Source: an uncultured Caulobacterales bacterium (GTDB lineage Bacteria > Pseudomonadota > Alphaproteobacteria > Caulobacterales > Caulobacteraceae). Taken from it: a stretch of DNA of 64,000 bases. The notes beneath the pieces are model-generated. The model worked only from the letters and a program-made list of their open reading frames with translations, ran no database searches and was not told the DNA's origin. The stretch lies in assembly GCA_903862425.1 (NCBI GenBank), contig CAIOYC010000016.1, positions 1 to 64,000 of the forward strand. Reading direction: 5' to 3'. Position 1 is the first letter of the stretch. Every line of letters starts with the position of its first letter. Below are positions 8,093-17,392 of this stretch, one piece after another. Both the position numbers and the translations under genes were made by a program.

Positions 8093-8927
8093 CCTCCCCG
8101 TCTACCTTGATTGGCCGCGAATAGAACCGGCTAAGGTCGATGGCGACCTGCGCCAATGGCGCATTCTGATAAGGCCGGCGCAGCGAAGACAGGTCAGCGG
8201 CGACAATTCTCGATACGGCGCCGCCAGCGGGTCGCACCAGCGCCTCCCCGCCATGAACCCGCAGTGCTGCGCCCTGTGACGAAGTCGGTCCAATCTCGAC
8301 CTCGCCCTCCGCGACTTGAACGATCAGGCTGGAGTTCACCACGCGGGTCGTGAAAACGGTGCCGATATCGATAATTCGCTGTCCTTGCGCCAGCACGGTC
8401 AGGCGACGGCTCGGATCGTGTTTGAGATGGAAGGTCACAGCACCGGACCGAATTTGTACTTTCTGCCCTTGCGCGTCAGCGCTGAGGGTTAGCCGTGTAC
8501 CGCCGGCAACGACGGCCGAGCCCTTCTGCAAGGCGATGGTGCGGCTTTCGTTTTCAGCGACCTCGATCACCTGCTCTGACGCGAGAGCAGGACGCGGGAT
8601 AGGCTTGTAAGCGACAAAAAATGTGAGCGCGGCGACGCCGGCGGCGGCCAGCGCACCCCAGGGAAGGACGCCTGCCCATCTCGCACTTGCCCTGGGCCGG
8701 AACTCGACGACCTTAGTCTGCTCTGCGTCCTCAGAATTGCTGTCGAGGTCGAGCCAGAGAGCCTCGACCTGAGTGAACGCTGCCTGATGACGAGGGTCGG
8801 ATTCGAGCCAGGCTTCGAAATTCAGCCAGTCTTGCTCTGAAGCGTCATCGGAACGCAGGTTCGCAAACCAGTCCGTCGCCTGGGCGAGGATGGCTTGTTC
8901 TTCCGCCTTATCAGTCGGATCTGTCAT
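7962..8927 (-). CDS. FecR-family anti-sigma/transmembrane sensor
   Basis: 321 residues. The N-terminal FecR_N part (ATDWFANLRSDDASEQDWLNF, followed by WLESDPRHQAAF) binds the sigma factor in the cytoplasm, a single membrane helix (GALAAAGVAALTFFVAY) follows near residue 95, and the periplasmic FecR domain (ENESRTIALQKGSAVVAGG) and a C-terminal STN-like domain (FTGVLVLDSED) receive the signal from the receptor. It lies 61 bases after the sigma gene and overlaps the receptor frame, so the three are probably one transcript. Confidence 0.92.
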   Translation of the reverse strand: MTDPTDKAEEQAILAQATDWFANLRSDDASEQDWLNFEAWLESDPRHQAAFTQVEALWLDLDSNSEDAEQTKVVEFRPRASARWAGVLPWGALAAAGVAALTFFVAYKPIPRPALASEQVIEVAENESRTIALQKGSAVVAGGTRLTLSADAQGQKVQIRSGAVTFHLKHDPSRRLTVLAQGQRIIDIGTVFTTRVVNSSLIVQVAEGEVEIGPTSSQGAALRVHGGEALVRPAGGAVSRIVAADLSSLRRPYQNAPLAQVAIDLSRFYSRPIKVDGEDAAKLRFTGVLVLDSEDVVARRLETYLPIKARFSPEALTFAPR

Positions 8928-8988
8928 TCCTCACCATCGACGGGCGAAGCCGCCCTAGTCCGTAAGACGTCGCCGCCGCAAGATCGCC

Positions 8989-9504
8989 TCATTTACGGCG
9001 CGCCAGAAGATGCTTGAGGGCTGCGCTGACGTGCTTTTCGACGGCGCTGCGCGAGATGCCAAGGCGAGTCGCCGTTTCCGTATGGGTCAAACCCTCAAAC
9101 TTGTGGAGACGAAACACGCGCTGAGTCTGTGGTGAAAGCTCTTCAAGGGCCGTCATCAGTTGCGCCAGTCTCTGACGCCCCTCGAGGACCTTATCGGCCG
9201 CTGGCGCGCTATCCAGGGCGGTCGCGCCTAGTGTGTCTACGGCCGCATCGCTCCAGGCTTGGTCCCGCACGGTGGCGCGACGTCGGTGACGCATCTGGTC
9301 TAACATCAGGTTCCAGCCGAGCCGGTACAAAAAGGCGACCGGGTCGCGAACTTCGCCAGCGTCCACCTTGTCCAGTTTGAAGTAGAGTTCCTGAACGAGG
9401 TCCTCCGCCGCGCTGGGCGATCCCAGGCGGCTGGAAAAAAAACGCACCAATTCGGGCCGCTTGGCTAGGTAAGTGTCCGTGAGGCTGGGTTTAGCGGCCG
9501 ACAC
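8989..9504 (-). CDS. FecI-like ECF RNA polymerase sigma factor
   Basis: 171 residues. Region 2 is seen in PSAAEDLVQELYFKL and FLYRLGWNLMLDQMRH, region 4 in ELSPQTQRVFRLHKFEGL and ATRLGISRSAVEKHV. It directs transcription of the receptor operon when released by FecR. A run of eight T on its own strand encodes the FF of VRFFSSRLG and is a possible slippage site. First gene of the fecI-fecR-receptor set. Confidence 0.93.
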   Translation of the reverse strand: MSAAKPSLTDTYLAKRPELVRFFSSRLGSPSAAEDLVQELYFKLDKVDAGEVRDPVAFLYRLGWNLMLDQMRHRRRATVRDQAWSDAAVDTLGATALDSAPAADKVLEGRQRLAQLMTALEELSPQTQRVFRLHKFEGLTHTETATRLGISRSAVEKHVSAALKHLLARRK

Positions 9505-9673
9505 GATGCTCCCGACTCTCCAATATCAACCTTGGTTCAATCATACCCCCCGTGCACCGCAAGGGGCGAATTGGCATTTGATGTTTTTCATATGTGAGGC
9601 GGGGTTCGGCCGGTGACGTCTTGTCTTCAAAAGGATTGTAGATGGCTTGGCGTCGTCACCTCTTAAGCCTCGC

Positions 9674-10150
9674 ATGCGCCGCATGATCCGAAGCTTCTTC
9701 GCGCGGTTTGGTCGCCTGATCCGGTTCGTCGTTGTCGGGGGAAGCATGGCCCTGACCTACTCACTGCTGACCGCGGCTCTGATTGCTGGGCCCCTGTCCG
9801 GCCACGAAATTGGGGCGAGCGCCTTGGGTTCGCTCATTGTGATCCCTCTTTCGTTTCTCGCCCATCGCCGCTTCACCTATGCAGATACTGTCCAGAGCCG
9901 AGCGAGTTTGCGCCGGTTCGGGCTCGTCGCTCTCGTGAGTCTCGGGCTGAACGTAGGAGACATGCGTCTGTCTCAGACACTGAATTGGCCGTATTGGACC
10001 GCGCTCGTGGCCGGTTGGGGTATCATTCCCCTCGTCAATTTCTTGATCAACACCGTCTGGGTCTTTCGCGCGCCCAAGCTGCTCGCTGTTGTGCCCAAGG
10101 CGACACTTACCGATCTTTCGGCCGCGATGGTCCAGGGGCGGGATGCTTGA
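9674..10150 (+). CDS. GtrA-family membrane protein
   Basis: 158 residues with four predicted membrane helices. The start motif RLIRFVVVGG, the central HRRFTYAD and the end NFLINTVWVFR are the family signature. GtrA-like proteins are thought to flip or handle polyprenyl-linked sugars and often sit with ArnC/DPM1-type glycosyltransferases, one of which lies at 14540-15550. ATG 9674 fits the family start; TTG 9647 would add nine residues. The following gene starts inside its stop codon. Confidence 0.85.
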   Translation: MRRMIRSFFARFGRLIRFVVVGGSMALTYSLLTAALIAGPLSGHEIGASALGSLIVIPLSFLAHRRFTYADTVQSRASLRRFGLVALVSLGLNVGDMRLSQTLNWPYWTALVAGWGIIPLVNFLINTVWVFRAPKLLAVVPKATLTDLSAAMVQGRDA

Positions 10151-10497
10151 GGGCGTTCGAGATCAATCATCGAGGTGAGAGTGAGCGCCACGATCTTGAA
10201 ATCGAGCCTTTCGGCGGTGGGGCTGAACTGGAGGGATGGCTTATTCGCTACGCACCGGGCCTAGCCATCTGGTGTGGGGAAATCAGTCGCGAAACCTTTT
10301 GTGGCTACACGCGCGACGTCCGAAGCGCGATGCGGGACGACTGCGGTTGGTACCTCATTGAAATCGACACGCGAGCCACTTTGGAGCCGGCCACGCGTCT
10401 CCTCGCCAAGCTGGCCTCAGAGGTCCTCGGACTCGAGCTTGCGATCGCTGTCGCGATCGGTCTCCGGGCGCAACGGCGAGCCTACCCGGCAGATTAG
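10147..10497 (+). CDS. Hypothetical protein coupled to GtrA
   Basis: 116 residues from TTG 10147, which overlaps the GtrA stop. It has no signal peptide or membrane helix; it contains a Cys/Trp-rich middle (LAIWCGEISRETFCGY, DDCGWYLIEIDT) and a C-terminal amphipathic helix (LAKLASEVLGLELAIAVAIG). The family is not recognised. Overlap with GtrA and preserved frame favour a real gene. Confidence 0.55.
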   Translation: MRAFEINHRGESERHDLEIEPFGGGAELEGWLIRYAPGLAIWCGEISRETFCGYTRDVRSAMRDDCGWYLIEIDTRATLEPATRLLAKLASEVLGLELAIAVAIGLRAQRRAYPAD

Positions 10498-10606
10498 CCA
10501 ATCAGCGCGTTGGGCGATGTTCGGCCGCCCCATCCGACAGAAATATCCATTCGCTTGAGGTTCGGCACAGGCGGCGGCGTCTTCTAGTGGGGACTGGAGA
10601 CCTAAA

Positions 10607-10795
10607 ATGCAGATCAGCGCTATGGCCAGCCGTCTCGAAAGCCATCGCGCCGCGTCTGACCAAACGGCTCGCCCTAGAGCCAAGGGGCGCGTCTTGATTG
10701 AATGGTCTTTCTTCCTCGGCGCCCTTGTCTGTTGCTGCGCCTTAGAACTTTACCTACTGCCCAGCCTGATCGACCAGTACACGCTCTATGGCTGA
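10607..10795 (+). CDS. Small single-pass membrane protein
   Basis: 62 residues: a basic, soluble N-terminal half and one hydrophobic helix (WSFFLGALVCCCALELYLL) followed by PSLIDQYTLYG. CTGGAG lies 8 bases before the ATG, a good ribosome site. Function unknown; it lies between the GtrA pair and the convergent glycan cluster. The interval 10796-11016 after it holds no gene that I can support. Confidence 0.5.
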   Translation: MQISAMASRLESHRAASDQTARPRAKGRVLIEWSFFLGALVCCCALELYLLPSLIDQYTLYG

Positions 10796-11016
10796 TCATT
10801 GTGACGTCAGCGCGAGACCTTGCGGGCCGCCAACCACCAAGGCCTCAAAGGTCTTCACCTTGGCGAAGCCTGAGACCGTCGATGTCGCAGTAAGTTTTGG
10901 CCAATGTATCGCTGAAGCTATGGATCTTGACGGCCCGCGCATCGCTGTTGGGGTCACGTACGGCAAAGTCAGGGTGTTGCGGGCTGATTTTCAACGCCCC
11001 ACGAAAGTGGGCCGAT

Positions 11017-12585
11017 CTATCTCGGCATCAAGATGAAGGGACGGCTCGCGAGGTGCGGCACCCTGGAGATGTCCATGTTTAGGGACAGACGCTCCAGGTA
11101 AAGCAGCTCCTCTTTGGTGGTCGGGTCATAGGCGGCAAAACGTCGGCGACCGTCGGCAAAAGCCTTGTCCGTCAGATGCGCCTCGGCAAGATCACGCCAT
11201 GGCCCAGCACCTTGTCCGTCGCGGTTGAAGCCGGCGCCTTCATTCATTGGGCTTTTTCGCCGATCCCGGATGGAAGCGGGCAGCTGGTCCGGTGCAAGAT
11301 CGTAGAGGTCGCGTAGGGCGCTCTTGCCAACCGCGCCTTTGGTCGTGATCCGAACGAGGTCGCGGGACGGAAGACCCAGGGCATAATCGACCACGTCCTG
11401 GTCCAAGAAGGGCTCGCGAAGTTCGACCCCAAAACGCATGCCGCATCGATCCAGGCGTTGTAGGATGGTGCTGTGCATGAGGCCCAGGGTCTGGTCACGA
11501 ACGAGGGCGCCCGTGCTGGCGCTTTGTGCGTAGGCCGCCTCAAGAAAATCGTAGCCGGCGAACAGTTCGTCGGCGCCCTCGCCGCACAGAGCGACGCGCA
11601 AGCCGTCACGCCTCATTCGCCGACTGAGCTGGAGGGTGCAGATCCCCGCGCGGATCGTCGCGGGCTCAAAAGTCTCGCAAACCCCGACGAGCTCGTCGAT
11701 TTGATCCAGGCTGCCATTCTGGTCGAGTTCGAGCGGCGCCCGACGTAAATCAAGCTGGGTCAGCTGGGTCAGCTGGGTATATTCCAAAGCGTAGGCGTGG
11801 TCAGGTCCGGTCGGGTCGCCGATGAAGTAAGCGGGCAGATCTGGCCGCGACTGACGAGCGTAATGGACGACAAGGGTGCCATCGATCCCGCCGCTAAACA
11901 TGACCGCCGTTGGCAGTCCCTCGGGCAGTCGTCGCGCGATGGCTTGACGCATCAAGCGGTCCAGCGCCTGCGGATCGTGGGCGTGATGTCCTGCCCCGGA
12001 TTGGTCGATAGGCCGGGACGTAAAATCGACCAGTCGGTCGGCGGTCAGCACATGCCCGGGCGGGACGAACATCACGTTCCGCACAGGATGGGCGTTCAGA
12101 AGGGGCCGGATTTCCGAACAGAATAGATAGCCGGCATGGCCTTGAAGGACGTAGAGGGGCTTGACGCCAAAAGGATCTCGCGCAGCCAAGAAGACATGGT
12201 TCTTCAGGTCCAGGGCCACAAAGGCGTACATACCTTCGAGCCGATATACGGCGTTTGCGCCCCAAACGCCGAGGGCGTTGGCCAAGACCTCCGTGTCGCA
12301 ATCGGTGTCGAACTTGACGCCGAGGTTTTGCAACTCATGGCGCAGCAGGCGATAATTATAGATTTCGCCATTCAGGATCACCAGGATCCGACCATCGGAT
12401 GACAGCTTGGGTTGGGCGCCGTTATCGGCATCCGTGATAGGCAGCCTGCGAGTGCAGAACGCATGGCGTTCGTCGGGTGAAACGATAGGATCGGTTATCT
12501 CGCCGCGATGGTGTAAATCCGCCGTTAGCGCTTCGACAGCGCCCTGTGCTCCTGTCCAATTGATCGCTGCCGCGATACCGCACAT
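11017..12585 (-). CDS. Asparagine synthase-like glutamine amidotransferase with altered PP-loop
   Basis: 522 residues. Cys2 (MCGIAAA) is the glutaminase nucleophile, and NGEIYNY and DTEVL belong to the class II amidotransferase half. The synthase half has the ATP pyrophosphatase loop as SGGIDGT instead of SGGLDSS, and CGEGADELFAGYDF. It presumably transfers amide nitrogen to a carboxyl of a cell-surface or small-molecule substrate rather than making free asparagine. Residues around 275 carry a tandem TQL repeat coded by 9-base units. It is the last gene of the minus-strand run from 17048. Confidence 0.85.
   Translation of the reverse strand: MCGIAAAINWTGAQGAVEALTADLHHRGEITDPIVSPDERHAFCTRRLPITDADNGAQPKLSSDGRILVILNGEIYNYRLLRHELQNLGVKFDTDCDTEVLANALGVWGANAVYRLEGMYAFVALDLKNHVFLAARDPFGVKPLYVLQGHAGYLFCSEIRPLLNAHPVRNVMFVPPGHVLTADRLVDFTSRPIDQSGAGHHAHDPQALDRLMRQAIARRLPEGLPTAVMFSGGIDGTLVVHYARQSRPDLPAYFIGDPTGPDHAYALEYTQLTQLTQLDLRRAPLELDQNGSLDQIDELVGVCETFEPATIRAGICTLQLSRRMRRDGLRVALCGEGADELFAGYDFLEAAYAQSASTGALVRDQTLGLMHSTILQRLDRCGMRFGVELREPFLDQDVVDYALGLPSRDLVRITTKGAVGKSALRDLYDLAPDQLPASIRDRRKSPMNEGAGFNRDGQGAGPWRDLAEAHLTDKAFADGRRRFAAYDPTTKEELLYLERLSLNMDISRVPHLASRPFILMPR
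11752..11778 (-). repeat. In-frame 9-base tandem repeat in the amidotransferase gene
   Basis: Three units of CAGCTGGGT (the first begins AAGCTGGGT) encode TQLTQL on the minus strand. The unit is a multiple of three, so copy-number change would lengthen or shorten the protein without a frameshift. The repeat falls between strand and helix segments of the synthase domain. Confidence 0.8.
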
Positions 12586-12611
12586 CGGCTATGGGTTTCG
12601 CACGCGCTTGC

Positions 12612-14540
12612 TCACGCCGGTTCTGCCTCGACCTCAAGGCGCGGAGCGGGAGCCTCCAAACTCGGTCGCTCGGCCCGATGGAGCCGCGTGCTATCCATGG
12701 TTTGCTGAAGCGAAAGCCAACTCCACAGAAAGAGCCGGTTATCGGCCCGCCGCTGGCGGTGAAGGCGCCATGCGGTTTCGACGCCGCGCATGCGTATACC
12801 GGTCACCGGGGTTAAGGGAGGCGTTTCGGGCAGGGTGCGAAGCCACTTGGAGGTCGGCATTCCGAACCCTTTCTTAGGACGGTTCAAAACGCTCTTGGGC
12901 GCCGCATTGGCGAAGGCGCGGCGGAGCAAGAACTTGCGTTCGCCGCTCTGCATCTTAAGGGCATGCGGCAGGCGCCTGGCGAAGTCGACCACACCGTTGT
13001 CGAGAAAGGGGGAGCGGGCCTCAAGCCCGTGCATCATCGTGGCGCGGTCCACCTTGTTGAGGATGCCGTCCTGCAGATAGAGGTTGGTGTAGAACTCTAG
13101 CGTCTTGTCCACCAAAGCTGGCGATGTTCCCATCGACCAGAGATCCAGGGCCTCGCTGTACACCGCCTCAGGTGTGGCAGGGCTATTGAAGATGTCTCGC
13201 TGCGCATCGGGGTCGAGCGGACCGAGCCAGACCGGATTCCACAAAGTCTGCGGCTGGCTCAGGCCGGCGAGCGTGCGCCTGAGTTTGAAATCAAGGCTCA
13301 TATTGCTATCCAACTGCGGCAGGCGCTGCACCGCCTGTCGAAGCAGTCGATGGAGTGGGCGAGGAACGCCCGCGCGGTAAAGGCAAGCGGGCGCTAAAGC
13401 CTTGAAGGGATCATAGCCCGCAAATAATTCGTCCGCCCCATCGCCCGACAGCGCGACGGTGACTCGCTTACGCGCGAATTGAGCCAGCAGGCTGGTGGGC
13501 AGGATCGACGAGTCTCCCGAGGGTTCGTCGAGGTGCGCGAGAACACGGGGTATTTCCGCGCGCGCGGTATCGAAATCCAACCATCTGCAGGTGTTGGCGA
13601 CGCCCAGGGCCTTCGCGACGTCTCGTGCGCGTTGGGATTCGTCGAAGCTGGGTTCGCAAAAACCCAGGGTAAAGGTCTCGATGCGGTCGGCCGGTATGCG
13701 CCGCGCGGCCGCCGCGACGATGAGGCTGGAGTCCAGGCCACCCGAGAGGAAGAAGCCGACGGGCACATCGGCCGCGAGGCGCTGTTCGACGGCGCCTTCG
13801 ACCAGGCTGCGCAGTTCGTCAGCGACGTCGTTTATGGGGCGTCGAAGTTGGGCGAGGTCAGGTTCGAGCAAGAAACGCCAGTAGCGCGTGACCCGGAGCT
13901 CACGCGTGCCAAGATCGAACGTCATCGAACAGCCGCCCGGAAGTTTTTGGCAGTGCTCGTAAAGCGTATGGGGCGCTGGGAAAAAGCCGTAGGCGAAGAA
14001 CTTCTGTAGCCCTAACAGGCTCAGGCGGGGCGTGAAATGAGCGTGGCGGCAAAGCGCGCTCACCTCGCTCGCGAAGGCAAACAGCCGGCCCTGCTGCACG
14101 AAATACAGCGGCTTCTCACCGAGCCGATCGCGAGCCAAAAAGAGCTTCTGGCGGACCACATCGTAGATGCAGAACGCGAACATGCCGTTCAGACGTTCCG
14201 GCAGCGCTTCGCCCCAGGCGCTGTAGCCGTGGACGAGAACCTCGGTGTCGCAGTGATCCGTCTGAAACACATAGCCCAAGGCCTGAAGTTCAAGACGGAG
14301 TTCGCGGTGGTTATAGATTTCCCCATTGAAGACGATGCCAACGGCGCGGGCGCTGTTCCACATGGGTTGGGCGCCGGACGCCACGTCTACGACCGCCAAG
14401 CGTCGATGGCCGAGGTAGAGCGAGCGACCCGTATCGACGTACAGGCCTTCCCCATCAGGGCCGCGGTGGGCCAAAGCGCCCATCATGGCGGCGAGGTCAC
14501 GCTGGTCGCCGGGGCCGACAAAGCCCGTCAGGCCGCACAT
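12612..14540 (-). CDS. Asparagine synthase (glutamine-hydrolysing)-like amidotransferase
   Basis: 642 residues. Cys2 nucleophile (MCGLTGFVG), RGPDGEG, NGEIYNH and DTEVLVHGY mark the glutaminase half; the synthase half has the intact loop SGGLDSS, LSGDGADELFAGYDP and RATMMHGLEARSPFLD. The length and the C-terminal basic tail resemble the amidotransferases linked to exopolysaccharide and exosortase loci rather than housekeeping AsnB. The start overlaps the stop of the glycosyltransferase gene by one base, so the two are coupled. It is paralogous to the neighbour at 11017, which has the altered loop. Confidence 0.88.
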   Translation of the reverse strand: MCGLTGFVGPGDQRDLAAMMGALAHRGPDGEGLYVDTGRSLYLGHRRLAVVDVASGAQPMWNSARAVGIVFNGEIYNHRELRLELQALGYVFQTDHCDTEVLVHGYSAWGEALPERLNGMFAFCIYDVVRQKLFLARDRLGEKPLYFVQQGRLFAFASEVSALCRHAHFTPRLSLLGLQKFFAYGFFPAPHTLYEHCQKLPGGCSMTFDLGTRELRVTRYWRFLLEPDLAQLRRPINDVADELRSLVEGAVEQRLAADVPVGFFLSGGLDSSLIVAAAARRIPADRIETFTLGFCEPSFDESQRARDVAKALGVANTCRWLDFDTARAEIPRVLAHLDEPSGDSSILPTSLLAQFARKRVTVALSGDGADELFAGYDPFKALAPACLYRAGVPRPLHRLLRQAVQRLPQLDSNMSLDFKLRRTLAGLSQPQTLWNPVWLGPLDPDAQRDIFNSPATPEAVYSEALDLWSMGTSPALVDKTLEFYTNLYLQDGILNKVDRATMMHGLEARSPFLDNGVVDFARRLPHALKMQSGERKFLLRRAFANAAPKSVLNRPKKGFGMPTSKWLRTLPETPPLTPVTGIRMRGVETAWRLHRQRRADNRLFLWSWLSLQQTMDSTRLHRAERPSLEAPAPRLEVEAEPA

Positions 14541-15550
14541 CAGGACGCGGCGCGCGGCGTTAAGGGCAATCGAAGATGATAGGGCTTTCGATCCTGGGAC
14601 TCGAAATAGGTCCGCATCATGATTTCGGCCAGAAGCCCCATCAGGATGCTGCTGCAGCCGATCAGAAAAAGCATAGCCGCCAGCAGCGGCAGCGGCGTCT
14701 GAATCAACGAGGTATGGCGGAAAAGCTTGAGGGCTATGGCGCCAAATAGGGTCAAGACCCCAGAACCGATCGCCAGGAAGCCGAAACCGCCGAAGACATA
14801 GATCGGCTTGACCAGATAATCTTCGAGGAACTTGGCGACGAGGAGATCGAGAACCACTTTATAGACCCGGCCGATGCCGTAGTTCGAGCGACCAAACTGC
14901 CGGGCATGATGGCGCACCGGAACCTCGATCACGCGTGCGCCCATCCAGTGCGCATAGATCGGGATCAGGCGGTGCATTTCCCCGTACAGGCGGACCCCGC
15001 GCATAATGTCACGGCGGTAGGCTTTTAGGGTGCAGCCGTAGTCGTTCAGCGTAACGCCCGAGATCTTCGAGATCATGATGTTGGCCAGCCGGCTTGGCAG
15101 CTTGCGGCTAAGCGCAGCATCCTGGCGATCCACGCGCCAGCCTGACACGACGTCATAGCCCTCATGGAGCTTGGCGATCATCTGCGGGATATCGTCAGGA
15201 TCGTTCTGAAGATCGGCGTCGAGCGTAACGACGACTACGCCCCTTGAATGGTCGAACCCCGCCATGAGGGCGGCTGTCTGGCCATAGTTACGGGCAAACT
15301 CGATGACGCGCAGCTCGCTGTAGCGTTGAGCGAGCTGGGCTAAGACCTCCCCGGTACCGTCGCGGCTTCCGTCATTGACGGCGATGATTTCGTAGGGACG
15401 GCCCATGGACCAGAGCACACCGGTAAGTTTGTCGAAGAGCGACGGAAGGCTTTCCGCTTCATCGAAGACCGGCAGCACGATGCTGATTTCGGGCGGGGCG
15501 ATCGCCACTTCTCGTACGGGATCGAGAACCAGGATGCTCATCTCAGTCAT
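14540..15550 (-). CDS. Family 2 glycosyltransferase (DPM1/ArnC-like)
   Basis: 336 residues from the ATG at 15550, which lies at the stop of the upstream gene. The GT-A core has SIVLPVFDEAESL, AVNDGSRDGT and the metal motif TLDADLQNDPDDI; two C-terminal membrane helices (VFGGFGFLAIGSGVLTLF and LLAAMLFLIGCSSILMGLL) are typical of polyprenyl-phosphate glycosyltransferases. It would load a sugar onto a lipid carrier on the cytoplasmic side, giving the substrate for the GT39/ArnT-like enzyme encoded just upstream. Confidence 0.92.
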   Translation of the reverse strand: MTEMSILVLDPVREVAIAPPEISIVLPVFDEAESLPSLFDKLTGVLWSMGRPYEIIAVNDGSRDGTGEVLAQLAQRYSELRVIEFARNYGQTAALMAGFDHSRGVVVVTLDADLQNDPDDIPQMIAKLHEGYDVVSGWRVDRQDAALSRKLPSRLANIMISKISGVTLNDYGCTLKAYRRDIMRGVRLYGEMHRLIPIYAHWMGARVIEVPVRHHARQFGRSNYGIGRVYKVVLDLLVAKFLEDYLVKPIYVFGGFGFLAIGSGVLTLFGAIALKLFRHTSLIQTPLPLLAAMLFLIGCSSILMGLLAEIMMRTYFESQDRKPYHLRLPLTPRAAS

Positions 15551-17048
15551 CCCGATCTGCGATTTGGGCGATGGTCGGTGAATCGAAGATCGGCGCGAAC
15601 GGCTGGGACAACCGGTAAATCGAATAGGTCCCGGCGCTGTAAGAGCCATCCGAACGCGTTACGGTTTCTATTAGGTCGACAGTGCGGAACCGGCGCTTGA
15701 TCTCGACGACCTTCATGCAATCTCCGCGGCAGAGGTAGAGCGCTGTTCCCTTGAACAGACCAAGGTCGGGTTGCGGCGCGTTTATCCAGCGAAGCCTTTG
15801 ATTAACCTGCTCAATCACCGTCCCCTGCGGCAGGTAGAACTTGCCCCAGCTCGCTGCTGTGTAGTCGGTGGTCAAGATCGCCTTCGCGCCCTCGCGCGCC
15901 TGGATTCGCGTCACCTCGGGCGCCAAGTCTGACCATCCAACGGCCAACACACGTGATCGAGGACTGTGGGGTCCGAGGGGTGGAAAGCCTGTCGACGCCT
16001 CGATGTAGATCAGCGCGGCAAGGCCGAGAGCGAACTGCACGGCGATGGCCCGAGCGCCCATCGCCCAAGGGGCGCTTCCGCGGCGGGCGTTGTGGGCCGC
16101 CCAAGCCGCCGCAATGGCCAGAGACGGATAGATCGGCTCAATCCAGTTGGCTTGAACCCTTTCATGCGCCGCGTGCCAGATGAAATACAACGCCATCGGC
16201 GCGATCATCGCCAAGACGAGTACGCGCGCAGAATAATGGGAGGCGGAGCGGCGGCTAAGCCCCGCCAACCCAATCAATGCCAAGATGAAGATGGGCGGGG
16301 TCGCCAAGACGATCGCCGCACCCATCAACTCAGCAATATAGCGCGGCGACCAAGTGAAGATGGTCAACCGGCCGGATTGATAGAGAAAGGAGGCCCAGCC
16401 ATGCTGAGCATTCCACAGCAACACCGGCAAAAAGACGCTTAGGGCGACGATCCCGGCGAGCCACGGCCAAGGCGTCAGCAGCCAGCGCCGGGCGCTCGGT
16501 ACGATTAAAAGCCAGCCCAGGATGCTGGGAGCGAAAAACAGCGTGGTATATTTGGAGCAAAGGCCTAGTCCGAAGGCGAAGCCGACGGCGAGCCACCAAG
16601 CCCCACGGCCTGAGCGATTGAGTTGCGCCAGCGTGAGCATGATGAAGCAGGTCGTAACGACGACGATCTGGTCGGAGGTCGCCACCACGGCGCCGGCGGT
16701 CATCACCACCGTAAGATTGAAGAACACCGCTGCGGTTAGAGCGAGCCTGTCATCCTCGAATAGTGCGAGCGTTGCTCGCCAAACCGCCCAACTAGCCGGG
16801 AGTCCCAAGACGATCGCCATGAACCGAACGCCGAAGGTGGTTTGCCCAAACAGGCTGGTTCCCAGCCGGATCATCAGGGGATTCATGAACGGGTGGTCCA
16901 TGAAGCCAGCCGCCAGGTGTTGGGAGTAGCGCCAGTACAGCGCTTCATCGAACGACAGCGGCGTGAGCGCGGCGACAATCAGCTTGGCGACGGTCAATCC
17001 AACGACGAGGACCACGACGGCCCGGGTATAGCCCCGGGTATCCAACAT
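15543..17048 (-). CDS. ArnT/PMT-like family 39 glycosyltransferase
   Basis: 501 residues from ATG 17048 (MLDTRGYTRAVVVL); a longer frame opens at 17231 but its first 60 residues are not membrane-like and are unlikely to be translated. The motif LSFDEALYWRYSQHLAAGF and the following DHPFMNPL are the acidic first-loop signature of GT-C enzymes, followed by about eleven hydrophobic segments and a soluble C-terminus. It should move a sugar from a polyprenyl carrier to an acceptor on the outer face. It overlaps the DPM1-like gene downstream. Confidence 0.88.
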   Translation of the reverse strand: MLDTRGYTRAVVVLVVGLTVAKLIVAALTPLSFDEALYWRYSQHLAAGFMDHPFMNPLMIRLGTSLFGQTTFGVRFMAIVLGLPASWAVWRATLALFEDDRLALTAAVFFNLTVVMTAGAVVATSDQIVVVTTCFIMLTLAQLNRSGRGAWWLAVGFAFGLGLCSKYTTLFFAPSILGWLLIVPSARRWLLTPWPWLAGIVALSVFLPVLLWNAQHGWASFLYQSGRLTIFTWSPRYIAELMGAAIVLATPPIFILALIGLAGLSRRSASHYSARVLVLAMIAPMALYFIWHAAHERVQANWIEPIYPSLAIAAAWAAHNARRGSAPWAMGARAIAVQFALGLAALIYIEASTGFPPLGPHSPRSRVLAVGWSDLAPEVTRIQAREGAKAILTTDYTAASWGKFYLPQGTVIEQVNQRLRWINAPQPDLGLFKGTALYLCRGDCMKVVEIKRRFRTVDLIETVTRSDGSYSAGTYSIYRLSQPFAPIFDSPTIAQIADRDD

Positions 17049-17392
17049 GGGCGGCCAAGCCGCTAGAGCCGCGGCGTCCTCTGGCGGCAGCGACGCCGTG
17101 TGCGCCGAGCGACGCTTGCGAAAAGAGCTAGAGGACAGAGTGTACAGAAGCGGCGCCTCGAAAACACATCGAATATCTGGGGGCGCGAATACGCTTCGAC
17201 GTTCGAGGACTCCAAGGCCTCCGAAAGTCATCGCTTAGCGGTGCATTCGCCCCCTTCACCTAGTGACGCCGCCGCCGCGCCCTCCCCTCAGCTAATTGAG
17301 GAAAATTCTTATCGATACTTACCTCTGGCCGTGTGGCTTTGACCGTTGATGGATTCAGTGATTTGGATGGCTGCGTGCATCTGGAGATCCTG

